Below are positions 45,128 to 53,212 of a stretch of 64,000 nt of DNA, piece by piece. This DNA is from JAPWJZ01 sp964575605 (GTDB lineage Bacteria; Pseudomonadota; Alphaproteobacteria; Micavibrionales; UBA2020), in the NCBI GenBank assembly GCA_964575605.1, contig CAZNRN010000009.1, positions 1 through 64,000 of the forward strand, read 5' to 3'. The translations under genes and the position numbers were made by a program. The notes under the pieces are model-generated. The model was not told the origin of the DNA. It saw only the letters and a list, made by a program, of their open reading frames with translations, and did no database searches. The first letter of the stretch is position 1. Each line of letters opens with the position of its first letter.

Positions 45128-45769
45128 CTATCTCGCAAGTTCCAACATCACCTCATTGCGCCGTAAAAATGGCAGTGTCCACGGGGGATTAAAGAATGCA
45201 TAGGCAGGTTCTGAGGCAAAGGTAAGTTTTTTCGAACTCACAAATAATTTAAGTTCTTCTGTTTTTTTTAGAAGGGTCCCCCGGTCAGCAAAACCAGAAA
45301 AGCGGATAACAGCAAATCGTCTTTCCGGTAGCTCCCTCAAGCTAACAGCTTGATTGTTAGGCTTTGGAAGGGCCTTCATCGAGTAACTTGACGGCATTAC
45401 AAAGCTTACGGTCCATAAATTGCCATTAGGCTGCTGAATAACCGGGGCTGTCATTGCAATTTTTTCACTAGGCTTCTGGATGACCGGAGATGTCATGGCG
45501 ACATTCTGAGACGCCTGATTGTTTCCGAAGATATAGTCTGCAATCACACGAAATCCCTGATTTATAGCTTCCTCTCTATCGCCGGCAACTGTGGTCTCAG
45601 CAACAATCATGGGAGTATAATCCCTGATCTCGATCTTGCCGTGGCTTTCAATGATTTTGTATTGAGCTTGTTCAACATTGCTCACAACCGGCCCCCACAA
45701 TACTGCGCACAAAATAACAATACCGATTAAAATCCAAATCATGCGCTTTGCCGTTTTTATTTTGTTCAT
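45128..45769 (-). CDS. SOUL/HBP family heme-binding-like protein
   Basis: A 213-aa protein with an N-terminal membrane anchor (about 9-27, WILIGIVILCAVLWG) and a SOUL domain: YKIIESHGKIEIRDYTPMIVAETTV, GFRVIADYIFGNNQ, then the twin IAMTSPVIQ / IAMTAPVIQ motif and WTVSFVMPSSYS. SOUL proteins bind heme or related hydrophobic molecules; in bacteria the role is not settled. The protein probably faces the periplasm on its anchor. First gene inside island A; AT-richer than chromosomal neighbours. Ribosome site weak. Confidence 0.9.
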   Translation of the reverse strand: MNKIKTAKRMIWILIGIVILCAVLWGPVVSNVEQAQYKIIESHGKIEIRDYTPMIVAETTVAGDREEAINQGFRVIADYIFGNNQASQNVAMTSPVIQKPSEKIAMTAPVIQQPNGNLWTVSFVMPSSYSMKALPKPNNQAVSLRELPERRFAVIRFSGFADRGTLLKKTEELKLFVSSKKLTFASEPAYAFFNPPWTLPFLRRNEVMLELAR

Positions 45770-45986
45770 AAGCTTTTTAAATGACTCTTAAAACTCAAAA
45801 GGTCAGTTTCGTAGCGCTCTTATTGCTTTTAGAGGATGCTGTATACTGAGTTTATTGTATCATAAATTTGATTATACGAGCTATCCAGTTTTGCTTATTA
45901 GTGAGTCTATTTTATATATTAAATTTTAGTTGCCTCAAAAAAGAAGCAGCAACGGCTTTCGATTTTGAGTGTTTGTTTGGAAAAAT

Positions 45987-46733
45987 CTATTCGGATTTGT
46001 ACTCCGAGCGCAATTCCACTGGCTTTACCTTGGCTTTGCGCATCCTGATATTCATCAGCTCCACCGCCAGAGAAAAGGCCATCGCAAAATAGACATACTT
46101 TTTCGGCAGTTCCTGATCAAAGCCCTGTCCAACCAGAAGTATCCCGATCACGAGTAAAAACGCCAGTGCGAGCATCTTGATTGACGGGTGTGCGGAGACG
46201 AAATCGCCTATTCTTTTAGCGCAGAGCATCATCAGCGCGACAGATGCGATGACCGCGGCAACCATAACTTCTATATGTTCCGCCATGCCCACCGCCGTGA
46301 TGATCGAGTCTATAGAGAACACAGTATCAATCAGCAATATCTGAAGCACGACTGCTGCGAATGTCGATTTTACGGCGCTTGACGAATGACCCGCCTCTCC
46401 CTCCAGCAGCTGATGTATTTCTTTAGTGCTCTTCCACAACAGGAAAAGTCCGCCAGCAATCAAAATCACGTCGCGCCCCGAAATTTCATTCCCGACGATA
46501 GAAAACAAGGGTTTCGTCAGGCCGATCATCCACGACAGCAGGAAGAGCAATCCTATTCTCATGAACATGGCCGCGAATAGGCCGATTTTCCTCGCCCGCT
46601 CACGCTGGTGGGCAGGAAGCTTGTCTGCAAGGATGGAAATAAACACTATATTATCTATGCCTAAGACAAGTTCGAGGGCTGTCAGGGTGGCAAAGGCCAT
46701 CCAGACTTGCGGATCAAGCAGCAGTTCCATCAT
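45987..46733 (-). CDS. TerC-family integral membrane protein
   Basis: A 248-aa protein with seven predicted helices. It has the TerC signatures ALELVLGIDNIVFISILAD and DTVFSIDSIITAVGM, in which two acidic residues per motif lie within the membrane. Relatives export or handle metal ions such as manganese, or give tellurite resistance. The start ATG 46733 overlaps the stop of the zinc-ribbon gene by four bases. It is the last gene of a four-gene minus-strand operon with CBS and two zinc-ribbon proteins. Confidence 0.92.
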   Translation of the reverse strand: MMELLLDPQVWMAFATLTALELVLGIDNIVFISILADKLPAHQRERARKIGLFAAMFMRIGLLFLLSWMIGLTKPLFSIVGNEISGRDVILIAGGLFLLWKSTKEIHQLLEGEAGHSSSAVKSTFAAVVLQILLIDTVFSIDSIITAVGMAEHIEVMVAAVIASVALMMLCAKRIGDFVSAHPSIKMLALAFLLVIGILLVGQGFDQELPKKYVYFAMAFSLAVELMNIRMRKAKVKPVELRSEYKSE

Positions 46734-46882
46734 TTTCCTTTACCTGCGTTCGCGTTCAAGGCGAGTTCCAGCTCCCCGGGATCAAGCCAAACGCCTTTGC
46801 ATCGCGTACATATGTCGATCATCACCCTTTTCAAGGGGACTTCTTTCATCGGATACTTGCATACGGGACACGAGATTACCAT
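46730..46882 (-). CDS. 50-aa zinc-ribbon protein (zf-TFIIB type)
   Basis: A 50-aa protein with CPVCKYPM, then DICTRCKGVWLDPGEL, so two CxxC pairs form a zinc ribbon followed by the family W-L-D-x-G-E motif. It is a shorter relative of the next upstream gene. Its stop overlaps the TerC start (ATGA). Such small zinc ribbons often accompany metal or membrane genes; function is unknown. Confidence 0.8.
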   Translation of the reverse strand: MVISCPVCKYPMKEVPLKRVMIDICTRCKGVWLDPGELELALNANAGKGK

Positions 46883-46899
46883 AGTCACAGCACTTCTCC

Positions 46900-47148
46900 C
46901 TAATCGTGATCAGAAAGCATACGCCAGTAAGCTTGTTCGCTTGCGCCCGGCGACAAGAGACCTTTCCTGCCAGTCGCTGGCAGGAGAGAGGGGGTCATCT
47001 CTCTCCTGCCACTATCAATAAGCAGCAGATCAATCTCGCCCGGATCAAGCCAGACACCCCTGCATTTCAGGCAAAGGTCTACAATAACCCCTGCCCTGGA
47101 ATGCGGGGTCATGACGACCTCGCACCGGGGACATCGCACTATAGCCAT
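46900..47148 (-). CDS. 82-aa zinc-ribbon protein (zf-TFIIB type)
   Basis: An 82-aa protein with CPRCEVVMTPHSR and DLCLKCRGVWLDPGEIDLLL: two CxxC pairs and the W-L-D-x-G-E motif. The C-terminal tail (PSLLPATGRKGLLSPG...) is variable. It is a duplicate, with a longer tail, of the 50-aa protein that follows. The start MAIVRC at 47148 lies ten bases after the CBS stop. A perfect 12-bp hairpin (46979-47010) falls inside its 3' half. Confidence 0.8.
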   Translation of the reverse strand: MAIVRCPRCEVVMTPHSRAGVIVDLCLKCRGVWLDPGEIDLLLIDSGRREMTPSLLPATGRKGLLSPGASEQAYWRMLSDHD

Positions 47149-47158
47149 GGTACGCCAA

Positions 47159-47674
47159 TTACCTGATACGGGCAGGTGCAAGCAGGAGATTACGCCTGTA
47201 CATGCTATCGAGCCTTTCATGCTGCGGCGTGGATGCTTTCTTCTTCTTCTGCTTTTTCTTGCCGCCAAGAGCACCGGCGAGATCTGTAAGAGTCAGTACA
47301 CCGACAAGCTCTCCATCCGCCAGCACCGGCAGGTGACGCACCTTTTGTTCTTTCATGATCACAAGGGCATCATGCAGTGCTGTGGTTGAGGGCACTGTGA
47401 CCGGGTCGTCTGTCATAATCTCCGCGATGGCCACGTCCTTGATTTTGCGCCTTTCATGCCGGCGCCAGATAGAGGTTACCTTGAAGCCGAGCACCCTTTT
47501 CATCACGTCGCTCATCGTAAATATGCCGACGAGCTGCTCGCGGCGCATGACGCAGATGGCCGTCATCCTGTTCTTGACCATCATCTCTATCGCTTCGCTC
47601 ACCGAGGTTTTATGGCTTACCTTTAGCAAGGGCCTGCGGCGTGACAGTTCTCCAACGTTCAGAGGATCTTTCAT
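47159..47674 (-). CDS. CBS-pair domain protein
   Basis: A 171-aa protein with two CBS motifs: SVSEAIEMMVKNRMTAICVM...LVGIFTMSDVMKRVL and ALHDALVIMKEQKVRHLPVL...LVGVLTLTDLAGAL. CBS pairs bind adenine nucleotides and act as energy sensors. The Lys-rich end (GGKKKQKKKKAS) may bind nucleic acid. AAGGAG precedes ATG 47674 with seven-base spacing. It heads the operon with two zinc ribbons and TerC, divergent from the LysR gene. Confidence 0.88.
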   Translation of the reverse strand: MKDPLNVGELSRRRPLLKVSHKTSVSEAIEMMVKNRMTAICVMRREQLVGIFTMSDVMKRVLGFKVTSIWRRHERRKIKDVAIAEIMTDDPVTVPSTTALHDALVIMKEQKVRHLPVLADGELVGVLTLTDLAGALGGKKKQKKKKASTPQHERLDSMYRRNLLLAPARIR

Positions 47675-47789
47675 GTTTTTCTCCTTTGCTTATACCTTCA
47701 TTCTAGCGCGGTCTCATTTATTTGATAAACTAATTAAATTTATGATATTAATAAGTATAGTTTATTAATTAAACCGCAGGACGCCCTTC

Positions 47790-48647
47790 ATGTCGCAAAA
47801 CCTTGATCTCGATTTGCTGAGAAGTTTCATCGCTGTAAATGAAAGCGGCGGTTTTCATGCTGCGGGCGCCAAAGTGGGGCGGACGCAGGCTGCGGTAAGC
47901 CAGCAGATCAAACGTCTCGAAGAAATACTCGATAAACCCCTTTTCGAAAGAACAACACGAAAGGTGAAACTAACGCCCTACGGGGAAACGCTGATGGCTT
48001 CAGCACGTAAGATGCTGGACCTTAATGACGAGGCTCTCCTGCGGATAAGGGATGCGGCGGTGTCGGGAACTTTGCGGCTTGGTGCGCCAGAGGCACTGAC
48101 AACGACACACTTGCCCGGTATTCTTTCTATTTTTAGCCGTGCACACCCCAATGTGATGCTGGAGGTAACATGCGGTTTAACGGATGATCTGCTCGATAAT
48201 TACGAGAAGGGCGGCTTTGACGTCGTTATTTTCAAGAGGGGCGCGCGCACGCAGGAACAAGGCACGGTGATCATGACGGAGCAGCTTTCATGGATGAAGG
48301 GCACAAATGCCGCCTTAAATGAAAAAGCAGAAATCCCTCTCATATTATCTCCGGATCCCTGCGTCTACCGCAGAAGAACAATCGATATTTTAGAGAAAGC
48401 CAAAAAAGATTGGCGTGCTATTATCACCCTTCACAGCCTGTCGGGCCGTATTGCAGCTGTGAAACAAGGCTTAGGTGTTTCAATCTTGCCTACTGAAATG
48501 GCCGACGAAGACCTCAGGATTTTACATCACTCCAGAAATCTTCCCAATCCGGGAAAAATCGATTTGGCTTTCCTTTCAAAAGACTCCAACCCAGAAACCA
48601 TTGCTGGCCAATTTTCGATGTATATCAAAAAATATTTCATGAAATAA
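47790..48647 (+). CDS. LysR-family transcriptional regulator
   Basis: A 285-aa LTTR. The N-terminal helix-turn-helix (LDLLRSFIAVNESGGFHAAGAKVGRTQAAVSQQI, read in two parts) is classical, followed by a periplasmic-binding-like effector domain (GTLRLGAPEALTTTHLPGIL...). It is divergent from the CBS operon, the usual arrangement for LTTR control. The intergenic region is very AT-rich and includes a TAAACTA / TAGTTTA inverted repeat (47727-47764). The inducer is unknown. Confidence 0.92.
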   Translation: MSQNLDLDLLRSFIAVNESGGFHAAGAKVGRTQAAVSQQIKRLEEILDKPLFERTTRKVKLTPYGETLMASARKMLDLNDEALLRIRDAAVSGTLRLGAPEALTTTHLPGILSIFSRAHPNVMLEVTCGLTDDLLDNYEKGGFDVVIFKRGARTQEQGTVIMTEQLSWMKGTNAALNEKAEIPLILSPDPCVYRRRTIDILEKAKKDWRAIITLHSLSGRIAAVKQGLGVSILPTEMADEDLRILHHSRNLPNPGKIDLAFLSKDSNPETIAGQFSMYIKKYFMK

Positions 48648-48751
48648 CCGATCACGGGCGGTCTTCAGCCTATGTCTACCTACAACTATAAATTCTTCGG
48701 AAGTGTCATTCCACCTTTTGTGGCCTGCCACCCGAACGCAACAGCGTAGGG

Positions 48752-48820
48752 TGGCGGACCAAGCTGGGATTCGAACCCTCGACAGGCTTACCCCTGCACT
48801 AGTTTTCGAGACTAGCATGG
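48752..48820 (-). repeat. Partial tRNA-Ser 3' end, att-like copy 2
   Basis: Same anticodon arm (CTCGAAA loop), variable arm and T-arm as copy 1 but with a diverged acceptor strand. The 5' half is again absent. Separates islands A and B. The 100 bases before it hold no gene. Confidence 0.75.
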
Positions 48821-48895
48821 CAACGACCTTTTTCTGTCTTTCTCTGAGTGGTAAGAAATCAAGCCAGCTTTTTTCGCTCAAGGACTGCTGCCCAT

Positions 48896-49414
48896 CTAAG
48901 GCAGAAGCGCCATCAGAGCCATCGCACCCATGACCGTATTCTCGGCTAGCGTCACGCGCCCGACCGGAAGGTCGAAACCGCTGCCAACACAGGCGCATTT
49001 GCGGACCTCGCCCGTCTGGATCACGCGCACGACGCCGATACTGCCGATGCACATTATAGCCAGCATAACGGTATTCGTCGCGATGGGCTGAAAGCCAGTC
49101 AGGTAGAACCATGCCAGGGACAACTCGATCAGCGGATAGGCCAGCGCATAGCCGCGAGCGTGCCGCGCGAGGATATCGTAACCCGCAAAGCTGTCGGCAA
49201 AACCATTCCAGTTAAAAAGCTTCAGCGTAGCAAGTAGAAGCAGGAAAATTCCCATCATGCCTCGCATGAAAGGCATTGTGGCGCTGACCGCCAACGCTGC
49301 CGCCGCGAAAGCAGCAACACCCGTTATCACGATGATGGGCCGATATTGCACAATCTTCTCGGTCATTGATTTTTGAGATGCGGCTTTCTTGGCGCCGCAG
49401 CATGTCTTTTCCAT
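48896..49414 (-). CDS. MauE/DoxX-like redox-associated membrane protein
   Basis: A 172-aa membrane protein with four helices. A cytosolic CCGAKK motif lies near the N-terminus and a C-x-C motif (RKCACVGSGFDLPVGRVTLAE) between helices 3 and 4; the latter ending is characteristic of MauE-like proteins in metal-handling islands. The cysteines suggest electron or metal transfer across the membrane. AAGGAG precedes ATG 49414 with eight-base spacing. Last gene of a four-gene membrane-protein operon. Confidence 0.8.
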   Translation of the reverse strand: MEKTCCGAKKAASQKSMTEKIVQYRPIIVITGVAAFAAAALAVSATMPFMRGMMGIFLLLLATLKLFNWNGFADSFAGYDILARHARGYALAYPLIELSLAWFYLTGFQPIATNTVMLAIMCIGSIGVVRVIQTGEVRKCACVGSGFDLPVGRVTLAENTVMGAMALMALLP

Positions 49415-49435
49415 TCTTGTTCTCCTTTTTATCTT

Positions 49436-50020
49436 TTATAGATCGAAACCGCGATTGCGTGGTGGGCGTTGCGCAGGCTGATCGGGCTGTGCATTCCGTA
49501 TTGCGTGCTGCGCGAAAGCCGTCTTAAGCTCGGGAAACTTCTCGGCCAGCTTTTGCGCTTCGGGCGAGGCGACAAGTTCCGGTATGCGCTCCTGCGCCAG
49601 CCTGGACATTTCCTGCGACGCATTGTCGCGTATCTCGCAGATTCTTCCGCCAAACCGGACTAGCCTTTCCGCAAATTCTTCCTGCCGGACGCGGTGCCGG
49701 TAGGAAGAATAAGCCGAAATCCCCATCGCTGCGGGCGCGATCAAAAGAACGCCAAAAGGGGTTCCCATCAGCGCGGCAGCGCCGACACCAAGCGGCACCG
49801 AAACCGCGATGCCGAAAATAGTACGGACGACGCGTTTGTCTTCCTCGCTGCCATGGGCTGTTTCCAGTTTTTTCATGAAGCGCTCGATATCGCCCCGCAA
49901 TTCGGACGCGTGGCTATAGCGCGCAGCGACGTCAGCAGCTTCATTCAATGCCTTCTCAAGGCGCTGAAACTCTTCAAGCGCTTTTTCAAGCGGGTCTTCT
50001 TCCCGTGTTTTTCTGAACAT
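49436..50020 (-). CDS. 194-aa protein with coiled coil and one membrane hairpin
   Basis: Residues 1-75 are highly charged and likely coiled coil (LEKALEEFQRLEKALNEAADVA). A hydrophobic Gly/Ala-rich hairpin follows (about 76-110, GIAVSVPLGVGAAALMGTPFGVLLIAPAA read in two parts), then another charged helix. No family recognised. The start ATG 50020 is chosen over the long upstream frame because the extra part would overlap the next gene. Same operon as the MauE-like gene. Confidence 0.6.
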   Translation of the reverse strand: MFRKTREEDPLEKALEEFQRLEKALNEAADVAARYSHASELRGDIERFMKKLETAHGSEEDKRVVRTIFGIAVSVPLGVGAAALMGTPFGVLLIAPAAMGISAYSSYRHRVRQEEFAERLVRFGGRICEIRDNASQEMSRLAQERIPELVASPEAQKLAEKFPELKTAFAQHAIRNAQPDQPAQRPPRNRGFDL

Positions 50021-50036
50021 GTCCCGTCTTTCACTA

Positions 50037-50573
50037 TCAATGGTGGGCAGGCAAGACCGGAGGTTTGACGGCAGCGCTATCCGGCACCTGCCGAGCGGGC
50101 GGCGGGCTGCCGCAATAAACTTCCGTGAAGGGTGCCGGATTTTGCATGTGCATGCCATGATGATGCTGGTGATGGCTGGCAAGATTGAAGGCCGATGAAA
50201 ATGCCAAGCCCGCCAGGGCGCTGCCGACGACGATGCGCTTCTCCCATTTTCCAGCCTGCTTGCCCCTTAGCCTGTGCCAGAGATAAAGGCCTCCGGCCGT
50301 GGCCGCTGCGCCGAAAGCAACGGCAAGTATAGACATTCCGGCAGTCGCTGTCGTCATGCCAGCGGCAGCGATCACAAGTGGCGTGATAACGCAGCCCGCA
50401 TGCCCTGCGAGCAGGCCGCCCGCACCGCTGCCTGCGCAAGTGGCGCACCTCTTGAAAATCGATTTCAACGCGCCCTTGTTTCCGGTCTTTGGGGCATTAT
50501 CGATTGTGCAGTTGTTGTCATTGCAATGCGCTGCGTCAGGCGCAGGCGCGGCCTTTTCCATTGGTGTTCCCAC
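50037..50573 (-). CDS. Membrane protein with cysteine- and histidine-rich tails
   Basis: A 178-aa protein. An N-terminal Cys-containing region (AHCNDNNCTIDN, FKRCATCAGSG) is followed by three hydrophobic helices (about 52-95 and 108-128), then an HHQHHHGMHM metal-binding-like segment and a Pro-rich end. This pattern suggests a copper- or mercury-handling membrane protein, inferred from composition only. The start is GTG 50573 with GAGG upstream; ATG 50561 is possible. Confidence 0.6.
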   Translation of the reverse strand: MGTPMEKAAPAPDAAHCNDNNCTIDNAPKTGNKGALKSIFKRCATCAGSGAGGLLAGHAGCVITPLVIAAAGMTTATAGMSILAVAFGAAATAGGLYLWHRLRGKQAGKWEKRIVVGSALAGLAFSSAFNLASHHQHHHGMHMQNPAPFTEVYCGSPPPARQVPDSAAVKPPVLPAHH

Positions 50574-50616
50574 GGCATATACCTCTTTAATTTTTCAGGA
50601 AATAGTCTCTCGGATG

Positions 50617-51045
50617 TCAGGACCGGAGAGTGGGAGGGCCTTGGGAAAAGTAAGCTCTTGTGTATATAGACGACGCAAGCCTGAATGAGAGCGGAGTGAA
50701 AACGCTTCTCCAGACAAGGCTTGCAGCAGGCAGGCTGACGTCAAACTCGGGCTTTCCCACGGCAAGGGATGCGGCAAAAGCGCAAGGCGCTTTTTCGTGC
50801 CCATGATCTTTCGGAGCTTGCGATTGCCCGTCGTCGCCCATACCGGGAATCTGGCTTGCGGGAAGATAGATCGTCGCCTCGCCCGTCGCGCCCGAGCAGA
50901 TGGTGATGGGGAAAAGCTTGCCGGCGCGGCTTGCTTCCATGTCCGGCATATAGCCGGCAGGCACGAGACCGCGCAAAAACGTGGCGGCCAGCACAAGCCA
51001 GCAGGCGAAGCCGAACATTTTTGATTGTGGCGCAATCAAGCGCAT
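50617..51045 (-). CDS. DUF2946 family protein
   Basis: A 142-aa protein with an N-terminal helix (MFGFACWLVLAATFLRGLVPAGYMPD) that carries the DUF2946 hallmark R-G-x-x-P-A-G-[YF]-M, followed by FPITICSG and a CAFAASL motif. DUF2946 proteins are exported or membrane-anchored and often lie in copper or other metal loci; mechanism unknown. It is first in the minus-strand operon of island B. ATG 51045 is used; GTG 51051 is an alternative start. Confidence 0.8.
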   Translation of the reverse strand: MRLIAPQSKMFGFACWLVLAATFLRGLVPAGYMPDMEASRAGKLFPITICSGATGEATIYLPASQIPGMGDDGQSQAPKDHGHEKAPCAFAASLAVGKPEFDVSLPAASLVWRSVFTPLSFRLASSIYTRAYFSQGPPTLRS

Positions 51046-51262
51046 AGGCACTCACTTTCCGGTGCCGCTTATAACATGTGCGTCTGAGTCGGAAAAGGCG
51101 GTTTCCATAGGGCCTGTTTACGGAAATTATTTGCGCTTGAGCTAGAAAACAACTTTCTTGATTTTTGTCATTTCAACGCATGATTTTATGTTTGTTATCC
51201 GCACTTCCCTTCATTTAATATGGCGTCAGACAACAATAAACCCAAGAGGAGTGGATAAGATC

Positions 51263-51877
51263 ATGTGTGTCGATACAAAAGGTCACGAGTGGGAACGTCC
51301 CGCAACCCAAGCTGACTGCGCAGTAATGTCCGAACATTTTTCCGGCGTCGATTTCAAAGGCCTGCTGGACGCCATGTCGCAGGACGGGGCGAAGCCGCTG
51401 ACGACCGACCTCGCCCTCGTCGGCGCGATGATGCATACACCCGCCGATGATCGCGGCATGCGCTATGTCCCCTTTACGGCGGTTGAAACGAATGGCAGCA
51501 AGAACGTCGTGAAACTCCCCGTCATGGACCAGATCGTTGATTGGTTCGAGAATTCGGCGCTCGGCAGCGATATGTGGAAGAACGCTTCCGACTTCTGCGA
51601 AAAGCAGATGGGCGCGCGCGTCCACTTCGCAATGAACTGCGGCTGCGGACTCGTCGCCGTGACGGCTTACAAGAACGGCCTGTGGAAAGCGTGGAAAGAA
51701 CGCTTCAACGCTTCCCGCGCTCACCTCTTCGGTCGCACGACCGTCGTGTACCGCGACACGGACAGCGTCGAAGGCCTCGACATCACCGATGCGCAGCTGC
51801 AAATCTGGAAGCGCGTCCGCAGCTGTCTCGAGGCACTGTCGGTACAACAACAAGCAGGCGAAAAACTGGCCGCCTGA
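51263..51877 (+). CDS. 204-aa hypothetical protein
   Basis: A soluble protein with MCVDTKGHEWERPATQADC, MRYVPFTAVETNG, and MNCGCGLVAVTAYKNGLWKAWKERFNAS; several Cys (two in NCGCG) could bind metal. AGGAG is about 12 bases before ATG 51263. Followed by a very strong terminator. GC-rich like the chromosome. Not recognised. Confidence 0.6.
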   Translation: MCVDTKGHEWERPATQADCAVMSEHFSGVDFKGLLDAMSQDGAKPLTTDLALVGAMMHTPADDRGMRYVPFTAVETNGSKNVVKLPVMDQIVDWFENSALGSDMWKNASDFCEKQMGARVHFAMNCGCGLVAVTAYKNGLWKAWKERFNASRAHLFGRTTVVYRDTDSVEGLDITDAQLQIWKRVRSCLEALSVQQQAGEKLAA

Positions 51878-51897
51878 TTTTCGAATAGACTTCAAGC

Positions 51898-51933
51898 AAA
51901 ACGTCCGCCATCTTCCGATGGCGGACGTTTTGT
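51898..51933 (+). terminator. Rho-independent terminator
   Basis: Perfect 15-bp stem AAAACGTCCGCCATC / GATGGCGGACGTTTT with TTCC loop, 20 bases after the 51263-51877 stop codon, ending in TTTTGTTATT. Confidence 0.9.
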
Positions 51934-52040
51934 TATTGCCAAAACTGTGTTTGAGTTCGCTAGTTTGCTACTCTCTCGCCGCTTCTAATCTATCCCGCAT
52001 TTTTAACAATAGTGAGGCTAACGGCGTGTCTGTCATAAGG

Positions 52041-52069
52041 TTAACATAATATTAAAGCCCTTTTGATAA
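52041..52069 (+). promoter_or_regulatory. Possible promoter for 52080-52850
   Basis: TTAACA, 17 bases, TGATAA. The -35 is followed by TAATATT, like the promoters on the chromosome. Confidence 0.4.
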
Positions 52070-52079
52070 AATACACTCT

Positions 52080-52850
52080 ATGAAAGAAGATAAAATCTAT
52101 ACCTTTTGGCACGGGACCTCCAGCGGAGAGGGAGATAACACGCAATCTTCATTCTTCAAGAAAGGCGGCCTGGTAAAAGAATTTTCCATTCGCAGCCCCT
52201 TTCAAAATCCGGGGGTTTACCTCTCTCAAAGCAGAAACTTCTCTGAGGGGCATGCGAGGGGTAGCGTCCTGATGCAAGAACTCGCGGGTGTCCCTCTTTT
52301 GGTTGAAACAGCGCTTACAGCCGAGGACTTAACCTCCCGATGTGATTTTGATTATGAGTTTGGCTTCGGGGAAGTTTGTACATTTTTGGAAAGCTTCAAG
52401 GATGAAATAAAACTTCTGTGGCCATTAGAGGAGCCGATCAAAGTTTATGATCCGCAGAGAGTCGGTTTGCGAATTCCTGACGGGTTCGAAGATTTGAGTG
52501 AGCAGTCGCGTGAGGAATGGCATTCTGACCTACAGAAGGGATTAATTGAAAAATTCCGCGCTCTTTCTCTCCAGTTCACGGAAAATCAAGTGACAGCAGT
52601 CATTGAAGACGACTTCGATCGTTCCCAAAAAACGGTTGTTTCATCGAGACAACCAACAGGTCATGATTTATTTATACGAAAGACGCTTGAAATTGTTTGC
52701 CACAAGCTAGAGTCTCTTTATCCCCAGAAATATAAGGAATGTTTTTCTGCAACAATGCAATCCCTTGCTGAGAACGAGAAAATTTGGGGAATCAAATATA
52801 TAGCAGATCAACCGCTGCCGATTAAATCCATTACATCGTTAAAGAGATAG
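52080..52850 (+). CDS. Candidate ART/PARP-like toxin or effector
   Basis: A 256-aa soluble protein. The N-terminus has FWHGTSS, then about 30 residues later NPGVYLSQSRNFSEGHA. An H-G-T motif followed by G-[VI]-Y-[LF]-[ST] and an A after a Phe is the usual start of ADP-ribosyltransferase-fold proteins (KptA, PARP and several toxins). A later acidic residue would be needed; candidates are in the EFGFGEV and EEPIKVYD segments. AT-rich, in island B next to the att copy. If it is an ART toxin it might lack an immunity partner here. Family assignment is tentative. Confidence 0.5.
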   Translation: MKEDKIYTFWHGTSSGEGDNTQSSFFKKGGLVKEFSIRSPFQNPGVYLSQSRNFSEGHARGSVLMQELAGVPLLVETALTAEDLTSRCDFDYEFGFGEVCTFLESFKDEIKLLWPLEEPIKVYDPQRVGLRIPDGFEDLSEQSREEWHSDLQKGLIEKFRALSLQFTENQVTAVIEDDFDRSQKTVVSSRQPTGHDLFIRKTLEIVCHKLESLYPQKYKECFSATMQSLAENEKIWGIKYIADQPLPIKSITSLKR

Positions 52851-53041
52851 CGCCATCAATTTTCTATGATACACCAGGTTAATGCAGCACCAAATATGGT
52901 CGTCATTTCGGACTCTAAAAGTGTGTAGGCAGTGTGTAATCACTATCCGGCTAAATTATAGCCCCTAATTGCACGCACTAGGTTTTGCAACGAGCGACAG
53001 CAAAAGCCCCTGAAAAATAACGCTGAAAATACAATAAGAAA

Positions 53042-53109
53042 TGGCGGACAGGGAGGGATTCGAACCCTCGATAGGCTTACACCTATACTAGTTTTCGAGA
53101 CTAGCATGG
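53042..53109 (-). repeat. Partial tRNA-Ser(CGA) 3' end, att-like copy 3
   Basis: Nearly identical to copy 1 over the anticodon, variable and T-arms, with acceptor strand CCTGTCC, discriminator G and encoded CCA. The 5' half is absent. The adjacent 52851-53041 and 53110-53212 hold no gene, only TGTGTAAG-type repeats. Confidence 0.8.
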
Positions 53110-53212
53110 GCTAATATCCTATTGAGATTGTTTACCTTTTTTCTGTCCTAGTCAGAGTGTGTAAGAAAGTGTGTAAGTTTGCAAGCCATTTTTTCTCGAT
53201 TTTTGCCCTTAC

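Larger units (their letters stand above)
45034..48751. mobile_element. Island A between tRNA-Ser copies 1 and 2
   Basis: A 3.7-kb segment bounded by partial tRNA-Ser repeats. Its ends are AT-rich compared with the chromosome. It holds a SOUL-like gene, the CBS-zinc-ribbon-TerC operon and a LysR gene. No integrase or transposase is visible, so mobility would depend on a lost or distant recombinase. Confidence 0.55.
48821..53041. mobile_element. Island B between tRNA-Ser copies 2 and 3
   Basis: A 4.2-kb segment bounded by partial tRNA-Ser repeats. The left two thirds are GC-rich membrane genes on the minus strand; the right third is AT-rich with the ART-like candidate gene. No recombinase is visible. 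Confidence 0.55.

Noticed and set aside
45868..46092. 74-codon plus-strand frame
   Set aside because: AT-rich, no ribosome site and its second half is antisense to TerC.
44966..53109. Functional tRNA-Ser genes
   Set aside because: Each copy lacks the acceptor 5' strand and D-arm, so none can fold as a tRNA.
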